From Lunularia cruciata (lineage: Eukaryota > Streptophyta > Marchantiopsida > Lunulariales > Lunulariaceae), in NCBI GenBank assembly GCA_948567375.1, contig OX419755.1:67522944-67586943 (forward strand): a stretch of DNA of 64,000 bases, given 5' to 3'. Position 1 is the stretch's first letter, and each line of letters opens with the position of its first letter. The translations under genes were made by a program, and so were the position numbers. Shown piece by piece: positions 43,584 to 52,895 of the stretch. The notes under the pieces are model-generated. The model ran no database searches. It saw only the letters and a program-made list of their open reading frames with translations, and was not told the origin of the DNA.

Positions 43584-44515
43584 TTGCTAGAAAGTCCACT
43601 TCCACTCCACCACTTAGATCAATTCCATTGCTAAGACCTTTTGAGAAGTGGGGAATTGATTTTGTAGGTCCTTTCAATAGAACCCCAAAGAACTATCAAT
43701 ATATTGTGGTAGTTATTGATTACCTTACCAAGTAGGCTAGACCATTGAGGGATAGGAATGAAGATGAAGTTGGTAGATTTCTTTATGAAAGCATTATCAC
43801 TAGGTTTGGATGCCCTTTGGAGTTGGTTTCTGATAGAGGAGGAGAGTTTATAGGAAGCATCACTACAGCCATGCTACGATATTTCTCTATCACACATAGA
43901 GTAACTACATCCTATAAGCCAAATTCCAATGGCTTGGAAAAGAGAACCAATCAGACCTTGTGCATGATATTGGCCAAAGATGCAAGAATGGAGGAGGCTA
44001 AACATCATTGGGTCAAGAGGATTCATACAGTTTTGTGGGAGTATAAGACAACCATGAAGACTTCCACCGGAGATACTCCATTTCACTTGGTATATAGTAT
44101 TGAGTCTACCCTACCTATTCACTTTAATCTTCCTACCTTCCAAAGCATTCATATGAGATTGAAGAAAGCACAAGGAGGTGATGTAGAAAAGTCAAGGAAA
44201 GAACAACTCATGGAGTTGGAAGAGACAAGAGCAGTTGCTATGGTTCAAGTGGAGCAAGCTCAAAGGAAACAAAAGGAGAGCTATGATAAGAGGCAAGGCA
44301 AGAAGAAGGTGGAGCCTTTCAAAGAAGGTGATTGGGTAATGTTGTTTGATTCTATTTGATTCAAGAGAGTACAAAAGAAGTTTTTGCCTAAGTAATTTGG
44401 ACCTTTCATAGTGGAAAAGGTGTGGGGCAATTACACCAATGATCTCAAGGAGTTGGGAGGAAGACACTTTGATAGGATTAACCATAGTGAGTTGAAGATG
44501 CATCATAGAAGGTAG
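43584..44515 (+). pseudogene. B3 gag-pol, third segment (integrase core and tail)
   Basis: Continues from FARKSTSTPPLRS. The integrase D-D-E residues are recognisable: WGIDFVGP, SDRGGEF, and GLEKRTNQ, where the glutamate is kept but Ala-Glu-Arg is changed to Glu-Lys-Arg. Stops at about 43734, 44357 and 44392. Ends HHRR-stop, as in B2. Confidence 0.87.
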
Positions 44516-44555
44516 AGAGACCTTCACTTTGAGGACAAAGTGAAAACTTAGTCCG

Positions 44556-45244
44556 AGCACTCATTTGTGCATGTGTAAGGTATTGTGATATTTAGCTTTG
44601 TATTACAAGTACTTGAGAGATATTATTTATATAGAGATAAAGGATATTTCTACATTAGTCATGATTAGCTAAAGTTGGTCATAACTAAGATAGAGAGGAC
44701 CTTCCTTTAGAGGAAGTAGAAAAGATGAACACCACTAGTTTGGATTCTAGTGTGTTGACTTGGTATTGTTCTTAGGTGTTTGACTTTGAGGAAAGAGTTG
44801 AGAGCTCTAGGGCCCGCAAGCCTTTTTGTGTTGGATTTTTCTATAGTCCAAGGATAGCCCATGTGAAGGAATCCTTGACTTAGTGGTTGGGTCAAGATAA
44901 GATTATATGCTTAGTGGAATATGCCCATATGGATGGATATTCCTTTATACTTTTTGACTTTACTTGACTTTTAGCCTAGTAACTTGAGTTACCCCAGTAA
45001 TTAGTAACTTTGGTGCATAACTATTTCACAAGTATATAAAGAAGGGGTGAAGAAGTACTCATCATCCTTTTTATTTGCAACTATCTCTCTCTCATTGAGT
45101 TCTCTAGTGAGCAATGTCTTGAGTATTGGAGTGTTAGTCTTGGAGGAGTATGATGGAGTTGGGGTTCTTTGCATTCTTAGTCCATGATGCGCTACCATAA
45201 TAGCCATTAGAGGTTCATCATGAGTGAGAGATAGGCTAGCTACA
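44556..45244 (+). repeat. 3' LTR of B3
   Basis: Aligns with the B LTR from ACTCATTTGTGCATGTG to GGCTAGCTACA. The PPT and the first few LTR bases (GGGGTAAATGTAACA) are replaced or deleted. Diverged from the 5' LTR at many sites, consistent with age. Confidence 0.88.
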
Positions 45245-46480
45245 AGTTTGGCTAAGCGTATTAAGCTCAACATGGTGGAGGAAAGAGTGGTGAAATCTAG
45301 ATTTGGTAAGGAGATCTATCCACAATTGTTACTTCTTCTAAAGTGCAGCAAAGTGCACAATGCCATGTCAGTTTCCAAGGACAAGGTGAACAGCCTAGAT
45401 CCTATGGAGTGAGTGGAAGGCCTAGTGTGGCCAGACTCTTGCCTTCATTTTTTAGTCAACATCAACCAATGAGTGATGGTGTTGCTTGTTGGCCTTGTGG
45501 TAGACTCATCACAAGAGAGAGTGCACTCAAGGCAGTGGACTTGATACCTATGGTGCATCACAACCAATACATAGATAGCATGAGCATTGCCATAAATTTG
45601 GTCACACCAATGACCAAAGCTTTGACTTTCACCTAGAGTTATGAAGTGGTAGAACTGCTATGGCAGGTGGTAGAGGAGCTCTAGATCATGGAGGACAAGG
45701 TGGTAGAGGATCCACACTTAGGAGAGGTGTCGTACCTACCCTCACATTTGATATAGCCATGGCAACATGGTGATATCGTGCATGATGGACTACCTACTAG
45801 TCAACCACCCTCTACTACACAAACTAAGTCTAGCATGATGTTGGGGGCAATTCAGCTGATTATGTGCTTTCCATTATTCTTCACCAATGATATGTGTACA
45901 TTGGGAGTTGACCTAGCCCTAGGGTTTTGGTTGGTTGCCATGCTCTGTGACAGGTAAGGATGATGTGGTTCTTGCTACTAAATTAGAGGTGGTTGATAGT
46001 GGAGTTGACTTGGTTGAGGAGCATGGGATCCACTCAGTGACCAATGGTTTATGGTAGACAACAATGGCTAGATTGGAGGAGTTACCAACTAGACCGGCCT
46101 TTGAGAGAGCATGTTTTACACCTGGAGTTGTCATAATGGATAACCAAAGGAGGATTTTTTTTGTGGGACCTATGTGGTGTACAGACCTTTGTGAAGGTCT
46201 ATACATCACAAAGGGTCTTACTAGACTCTGGTGTGAAACCCTTTATGTTGGGGAAGGCTATAGTTGTCGGTTTGGAAGTATGGAAGACCGATGTGGAGAG
46301 GTGTCCATTTCAAATCCAAACATCTCTAGATGGTGGTTCTTCCATAATACATCATATGTGGAGAGCTTGTTGTTCAGATTCAACTTGGTCATCCAATTGA
46401 TAGCTCTATAGTGAAAGCTCAGGCTATTGCAACAATGGTTGTGATATGATATGTTAGTTGGAAGAGCAATGTTACACCCC
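45245..46480 (+). pseudogene. E1 gag C-terminus and protease
   Basis: Begins LAKRIKLNMVEERVVKSRFG, the continuation of gag after B3. Near 45490-45530 a degraded CCHC knuckle is visible (CWPCGRL, then a shift). The protease lies near 46200-46400: RVLLDSGVKPFMLGKAIVVG with the catalytic D-S-G at 46224-46232. E2 carries the equivalent LLDSGAQPFMLGKA. The frame then breaks. The MLVGRAMLHPMGFSIDF-like end of the protease is recognisable near 46455-46500. Confidence 0.7.
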
Positions 46481-46859
46481 ATGGGTTTCAGTATTGACTT
46501 TTGGGAGGAGATAGTGTCCTATAGACCAGGTTGGCAGTCAGGTGAGAGATGAGTATGTTGCCTACTAATATGCTTGAGTAGTAGCAATCTTGGCTCACTA
46601 TAATCCGGGACCATGTTGACATCAATTTTAGCTTTTACTGGTGTTGTTTCTTGGCCTGTTGACTTATTGGAGGGGAACACCCATCCAAAGGATATGCCAA
46701 TATCAGAGGAGATCACTAAGATTTGGAGTATGAGTGGGATTTTTCCATCCATCTTGGATATTGTTTTGTGGAGTTCAAAGGATGCAATGTAGTTGCATGT
46801 AGATTAGTTGGTGAAATAGGCTTGGAGTGGAGCCTTTGTACCACTAGGCGACTAGTGTG

Positions 46860-47878
46860 ATTATGAGCCTCCACATTTGATTACCTTGATACCTCTAGAT
46901 ACCATACTCATTGCTTGGCAATATCCAGTAGAGGGAGTATGTCTATTGGAGTTGTTCAATGGGATTAGCATTAGACTAGCTACGGTACTACAGGCAGGTA
47001 TACAAGTATAGAGCTACTTGTATGTAGAAATAGATAAGACTATGAGGTGAGTCTCTTTACATCATGTGGCACATTGGCCTATTGGTATCTTGACTTATTA
47101 CCAATGTTACCAGTCAAGGGTTACCAAAAGATCTTACTAGTAGGCATTTCCTTGCTGGGGGCATAGGATTTGGAGAGACATGGTCCCATTCATTTGGTGA
47201 TTTTGGATGGCCATGTCAAGAATATCACATGCTGGCCAAGGTTAGGGTCTTTAGGATCCTCATTTTGGTGTGTTTTGGGAGATGTTATAGATACTATGAC
47301 ATCTCCAAGTTCATCGGTCCATTTCTCCAGCTTATGTTTTGGAGAACGTCCCTTTGATGGGTGATTCTTGCACCATGGTGGTGGCAAGCACACATCAAGT
47401 CCATTCTTGGATGGGACTTGTAGTGTTGTTGGATGCAACTAGAGTGGGATTACAAGCTCATCATCTTTGTCTTTGGTGGACAAAGCTCTTACCTAGAGAG
47501 GTTTTACAATGCGCTTATGATAGGATTCAAAAACTAGATCACATCATTGTTGATGATATCTTGGATGTTGGGCATCAATCTCAGATGGTGGTAGTGGCTG
47601 ATAGGTCACTTATGGCAATGGTGAACCTAGTTGGATAGCCTTGAGCCGCTTTTCCCACACTTATGAGTTTCCTAGTCTCCCATGCTTTTTCAGAGAGAGG
47701 TCTTGGATTGGTTTGGGACTCATAGTTATAGTAGTTGGTGGAGCCCAATGCCAATTAGAGAAGTGGGTGATGGGTTTCACATTGGTATTATTGCTGGTCC
47801 AGCAATATCAAAGGCATCTAAGTGTCAAGTGTTAGGTCAGGCTATGGACCTGAATTTTTTGACTTGGATTGTGAGCCA
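46860..47878 (+). pseudogene. E1 DNMT3-like cytosine-5 DNA methyltransferase domain between protease and RT
   Basis: C5-MTases transfer methyl from S-adenosylmethionine to cytosine. Motifs appear in the canonical order: motif I LLELFNGISIRLATVLQAG (46943 on; AdoMet binding), motif IV WPCQ with the catalytic Pro-Cys at 47211-47216, motif VI LENVPLMG (ENV at 47342-47350), motif VIII region LLDATRVGLQAHHLCLWW (about 47418-47470), motif IX-like MGF near 47770 and motif X-like QVLGQAMDLN near 47830. The pattern follows animal DNMT3 (LFDGIATG, GPFDLVIGGSPC, FENVVAMG, AAHRARYFW). Stops and frameshifts (TAG after GIQV; frame change after WPC) make this copy dead. The same domain sits in the same place in E2, so it belongs to the family. 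Confidence 0.88.
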
Positions 47879-47910
47879 TTGAGGAGCTCAAGCAATCCCT
47901 TGTTGTAGCT
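47879..47910 (+). other. 32-bp B-derived filler at a deletion junction in E1
   Basis: This stretch (TTGAGGAGCTC...TTGTAGCT) is identical to B RT/RNase H sequence, for example around 28346-28376 and 37628-37658. In E1 it replaces the several hundred bases that E2 has between the methyltransferase end and RT. It looks like templated filler from repair of a double-strand break. Confidence 0.8.
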
Positions 47911-48472
47911 AATCTATATGCCATGCTTACACCAAAGGAGATCTTTGATGCAATTGGGCATGCAAAGGTCTTCAGTACTTTGGATCTTTGAGCAGGATAT
48001 CATCAGTTGCCAATCAAGAAGGAGGATAAGTCCAAGGTAGCATTTTGGGCTATTGATCCTCATGGCAAGGATGTGTTATATTAGTTGAAGTTCTTACCAT
48101 TTGGGTTAAAGACCACTCTTGCCAAGTCCCAAATGGTCATGGACAAGATCCTAGTTGGATTGGATTTTACTTGGTGCTATATTGATGACATTTTGGTCTA
48201 TAGCACCATGGTGGAGGAGCATGAGAGACATTTTTGGAGGTGTTTGAGAGGTTGAGATCTCATGGACTCAAATTACATCTTGGGAAGTGTAGGTTCTAAC
48301 AAGCAGGTTGAGTATTTGGGTCACACTATCTACTTTGGAGGACTTGGTGTTTAACAAACCAAGGTGGAGGCTATTGCGCATATTCCTTGGCCTATGAATG
48401 TGAGCAAAGTGCAAGCATTCTTGGGAAAACTTCTATCACCGCTATGTAAGAGGATTTAGTGCCATTGCCAAG
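47911..48472 (+). pseudogene. E1 reverse transcriptase
   Basis: Ty3-type RT fragments: TPKEIFDAIGHAKVFSTLDL, GYHQLPIKKEDKSKVAF, FLPFGLK, and catalytic YIDD at 48178-48189, followed by QVEYLGHTIY and KVQAFLG. Several stops and shifts. It breaks after GFSAIAK, where D-f is inserted with CCAAG duplicated. The N-terminal part is missing because of the filler-associated deletion. Confidence 0.85.
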
Positions 48473-51400
48473 TGTCACAACCTGGCAAATACCACTTTTG
48501 CAATAATCAGGTAAGTAAAGTTTGTTCCCACAAAGATATTGGTAAAAAAGTCCAAATACAAAGAAAATAGTAACAATCTCAATTCTTCTTGGTTGCGTCT
48601 TTAATCTCTCAGGTAGAAACTACACCCAAAAGAGATAACAAGCATTGACTCACAATCTTGTCACAAATTGACAAACTCCATCAAATATTGTCCAAACATT
48701 TCTTGATTGTGATGATTCATATTTTCCCAAAGACGGCTTCTTCATTGCAAAGCACCTTCACCTCAGAATTCTGTTCTACCCCTCTACCCCTCTACCCCTC
48801 CACTAAAGGCACAACTCCCTTGATCAAAATTGCTTCACATCAACTCTACGTTGCATTCCACAAATGCAAATACTACCAACTCTACAATTCTTCTCAGATC
48901 TATCAAGGCATTGCTCCGATTGCACTTCACTCAAGATCAAACACACAAAATGAAAATGAAGGCTCTAGAATCCTACATCCAACAAACACACTAACTTGCA
49001 CTTCAAATTTCTCTCAACACTCATAAACACACACATAGAATTGACACTTGGAATTAAGCTCAAGCAATGAGCACTAAAATTAGCACTTTTCTTTATCTAT
49101 ATTTAGAAATTATGAATACTAAATAACATAAGATTGCGAATGCCCCCTTTAAATAGTAGAGCAATTGACACTTAACTAACAACTATATTGTTCTACAACA
49201 ATTCTATAAACCTTTAAATCCAAATGACAATGCACATCTTCATATTTCTACTCCAATCCAATGTCAACTTCAACTTTGGCTTCCAAACCCGATGTTCCTT
49301 TGAGTATTTCCCCTTCTTTGGGTCTACTCAATTCTACTCCAAACACTTCTCTTTCTACAATTTCTTCACTACAAACTACAATTGCATTCCTATCTATTCT
49401 ATCTTCATTAGTATTTTCTAACACATTTTTCTCTAATGTCTCAAGTAATGAGTCTGAGAACACTTGGACTCCTACTTCACTTACTTTGGGTCTTCTAACT
49501 ACTTGCACTTCACTACAAAGTTTATCCAACTTTGTCCTATCAAGATCCAATCTGAGACACACATTGTCTCCTACTTCTAACATCTTCCTATCTACCCGAT
49601 CTCATAGACAAATTAATAATTATTCAGCTATGTGTCCTTTGCCTTCCTCTTCCTTGTCTCTTGCATCAACAACTTCAACTAGTGCAGCCTAGCTTCTTCC
49701 AAATTCCCTTTGACCTTTGTGCTGAGCATCACCTTTATCTTGTTTACCATTCCTGCTACGTCATTGGCTTCCACCACTGTCTCGAGCTTCTCCTTCTTTC
49801 TTTCTTCTTCCAATTCATTGTGATACATCTGTAATTTTTCCTCAAACTCAGCCTTCATCACCTCCTTTTCTTGTCGATTTACCGCAATTTATTCTTCCGC
49901 CACTCTCAAAAATCCTTGCACTTGCTCTTCTTCTCTACCACATTTTGCTAACTCCCGGTGCCAAGCTTGATCTTTCTTGGCTGCCTTCTTCTTCATACTC
50001 TCCATCTCTTGCTCGATTACTACCAGACTTGCCTTTGAATGTATTAATTCTACTCATGCATCAACAATTTCTCCCTTCAACACTTCTACCAACGCCATCT
50101 TCTCCTTAGCTTCCTCACAACACTTCACCAAATCTTCCCTCATTGCTTTGGAATGTTTACCCCAAAGAATCTCCTCCACCCAAAGTTCTTTGGCCTCCAT
50201 CTCTACTCATGTTAATTACTTCTTAACAACAAGGTCTCTACACTCCACTTTTCTACTACTGCTAACTCATCTCGCACGTCAAGGTTAGCACTCACCATCT
50301 CTACTTTCTATTGTTGTAGAAACACTAACAATGGATACACAACCTTTGACAAGTACTCTACTCCGTTGTACTTCTTGTCCTTGGCCCAAACTTTGTCTTC
50401 CTCTCCAGGTAACTCTCCTACTAGTGCCTTACCCCAAAGTCACAATCTCCGTACCTTCAATGTTTCCCCATCTAAGCTCTCCTCCTCTTCTGTGGTGACT
50501 TTATTGGGCTCACTTTGGCTACGTGCACACTTCTCGTCCCCTTGGCAATTCTTGGACATACCAAGACTCCTTCTTCTTCCTTCTTCTCACACCCTTGTTT
50601 GATAGTGGACACCTCTAGACTTGGCTTCTCGGTATCCACACTCCGTCTACAAGTTTGCTGAACCTCTGCCTTGCCTTTGCTACCACTACTTGATTCTTCA
50701 CTTCATAGTGTGAACTCTTCTTCTCCTCCCAAAGCGTTTCCCTTTGACTCAGTTCTCCTTTGGACTCCTCCTCTTCTTCCGGAGTAGATTCCTTTGCTTT
50801 CATCACCACTGCCTTTGGGTTAGGTTTTTGCATCTAATGCGGCTATACTACCACAATGTGACTTTCAGGCTTAGTTCTCTTCTTTGCCCTCGAGATATCA
50901 ACCGCTACAATTTTCTCCTTCCCACTCTTCTTGTAATACTCATCCTCTTCTCTCACACGCTCCATATAATATTGTTTATCTACATCTGTCTCGTTGCGCA
51001 GATCCGGATAAAGGTATGATTGCCTTTGGTTTCTTTCCTCCAAAGTCAATAAATTCATCCCAAAGTAGAAATGAGCTGCAAAGGGCATGAAATAATGGGA
51101 TTGCATGTCCATTCTCCAACCCAAAATCATCTGCCCCACTTGTTGATGCAGACATTTTGCCCAATCTATTACTTCTCCTGCAAACATTTGGTGAAAGAAC
51201 ACCGCTTGTTGCATCATGACATAGGTGGTTCACTCTAGCTTGAACATTGCCATCATCGCGCTTACAATCCTTCTCCGCTTGGGATCTCTATGGCTATCCA
51301 CCTTATACCCATTCTTGGTGCGAGGTTGATTGAAAGAATTTCTCACCTCAGCAATCTCTTCTCATCACACTTCCAATAGAAGGTGGTACCTCTCTCCTGC

Positions 51401-52208
51401 TTCTCTCCCCAAGACTATTCTCCAATCTGGCTTAGTCCATCAAGCCAGATTTCCTCTCTTCCCTTCATGCTTTGGCCCATCCTTGTTATCACTCATTGCG
51501 ATTTCTACCATGAAACCTAAAAAACTGAAGTTCCAACTCCAGGCCAAGAACGTGATACAAAGTCTTGCTAAGACATTGATTCTCACCACTACATCTAATC
51601 TACATATTACAAGTCCTTTCACCACACTCTACTCACTCACTTTTGGGGCCATTGTGTGTTTCCTCACTCTCTTCTTATGAAAGATCATTCTTGAGATCCT
51701 TACTCACTCATCTTCTTGCAAATTTGCAATTTTCATTTTCATGCAATACTTTGGGTTGACTTTGAATAGGGACAAGGTAGCATCTAGACATTGCACTGCT
51801 TCCTCACAAAAATCTCAATTTTATAGTCCTTTGTTGATTGGTCATTCTTCAATTTCTTCTTTGCTCTAGTCACCAATTTTGTGAGGTTGTTTCCTGTCAC
51901 TATCAAGGACTTCTTGATCCTAAGGTTGTCACTTTCTTCCCGTGTACTTTCTTGATTGGCAAACCTCAAAGAAGTTTGTTACAAGTTCTTTGGATCAGGC
52001 TACGCTACCCAATACAAAGTCCACTTCTTCATCTTTCTCTCTTATCCTTGGGTTCTTCAGACTTGACCCAAGGTTGACTTTGGGTTTGGCCCAAACACAT
52101 GTTTATTCACATTTTCTGTCCCGTTTAGCCCTCCTTCAACTTTACTTACGTACTTCTTCTTCAAAACTTTTCAAAAACCATCCAAAACCAAAGAATGTGG
52201 GTACCACA
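48473..52208 (-). mobile_element. D-f: full-length family D unit (diverged subfamily) in E1 RT
   Basis: 3,736 bp, flanked by CCAAG (48468-48472 and 52209-52213). In coding orientation it begins TGTGGTACCCACA and ends CCAGGTTGTGACA, with one change in the terminal bases. The ORF is only moderately similar to D-c (for example LDVVVRINVLARLCITFLAWSW), so D-f represents another subfamily along with D-b. No LTRs found. Confidence 0.88.
49248..51791 (-). pseudogene. D-f ORF: diverged coiled-coil protein
   Basis: Approximately 850 codons between MSRCYL and VDIGLE, with many stops. Conserved blocks relative to the other subfamily: LAWSWNFSFLGFMVEI (51440-51625 frame), AVFFHQMFAGEVIDWAKCLHQQ and FMPFAAHFYFGMNLLTLEERN (50843-51217), a charged linker, coiled-coil segments, and the tail LEVGDNVCLRLDLDRTKLDKL. 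The N-terminal hydrophobic pattern and the C-terminal tail are retained although overall identity is low, which suggests past selection on the protein. Function unknown. Confidence 0.7.
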
Positions 52209-52213
52209 CCAAG

Positions 52214-52895
52214 GCCTTAACAAAGCTGACCAATCTTACACAAGAGTGGTGCTGGGAAGATGAGCAAGAGAGAGCTTTTGTAGAGCTCATGGGGAGGTTG
52301 ATATTTGGTCCTATTTTGAGGAGACTGATCAAAGGATGATCATTTCAGATTCATACTAATTGGAGTATGTTAGGGCTTAGGGCAATGCTTATCTAGCATG
52401 ATGATGAGGAGAAGGAGTTTGTGGTGGCCTATGCTAGTTGCTCCAACCATTCAACAGAGGAGAAGTATAGTTCATATGAGAGAGAGTGCTTGGTAGCACT
52501 ATGGGCAATAACACATTTCCGATGCTACCTATTTGGTAATCCCTTTACTCTCATCACTAATCATCAGCCATTGAAGTGGTTGATAAAGTTTGACAAGCTC
52601 TCAAGGAAGCTCGCACAATGAGCTCTGATTTTATAAGAGTATGATTTCATGGTTATTTACATACTTGGGGTGGTGAACCTTGATGGAGATGGGTTGAGTA
52701 GAAACACATGTCCCAGCCAGTAGGATCAGACCAGAGCATGTTGGCATGGTGAGAGAGATGAGGAGATGGTGCCTTGTTGGCACGTATCTGCCTTTCTCTA
52801 TATATTTTTGAGGCTTTGGTGGTATCTCTCTCAATGCATACATGAGGAGTTATTGAGGTCACATATCTAGAGAGTGGAGATAGTGGTATAGTCCA
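52214..52895 (+). pseudogene. E1 RT end and RNase H
   Basis: It continues after D-f with LTKLTNLTQEWCWEDEQERAFVEL, the RT-RNase H connection. RNase H blocks follow: FQIHTNWSMLG (catalytic Asp changed to Asn), YERECLVALWAITHF and LITNHQPLKWL (second Asp also Asn). Both changes would abolish catalysis. The region ends at GTCCA (52891-52895), where D-g begins. No integrase follows on this strand. Confidence 0.82.

Larger units (their letters stand above)
23065..45244 (+). mobile_element. Element B3: decayed B-family retrotransposon in E1 gag, interrupted by D-d/B2 and D-e
   Basis: 5' LTR 23065-23755, PBS 23760, leader ORF, ORF1, gag-pol in three pieces (25301-28615, 40236-40634, 43584-44515) and 3' LTR about 44556-45244. 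Flanks are GGTT on the left and AGTT on the right, a 4-bp duplication with one change. Removing B3 restores E1 gag across VVFG/LAKR. Numerous stops, a mutated RT active site and LTR divergence show it is much older than B1 and B2. Confidence 0.9.
16621..52895 (+). mobile_element. Element E1: decayed Ty3/gypsy retrotransposon with a DNA methyltransferase domain (heavily interrupted)
   Basis: E1 pieces read in one orientation: 16621-16647, 18517-18853, 22637-23064, 45245-48472 and 52214-52895. Between them lie D-b, D-c, B3 (with D-d, B2 and D-e) and D-f. Rejoining the flanks at each duplication gives continuous gag, protease, methyltransferase, RT and RNase H. Integrase and both LTRs are not visible; the right end is cut by D-g. 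Many stops and frameshifts mark it as the oldest layer. Its sister E2 lies inverted at 55621-59706. Confidence 0.85.

Noticed and set aside
46860-47878. Methyltransferase as a captured host gene inserted by chance in one E copy
   Set aside because: E2 has it in the same position with different lesions, so it belongs to the family.
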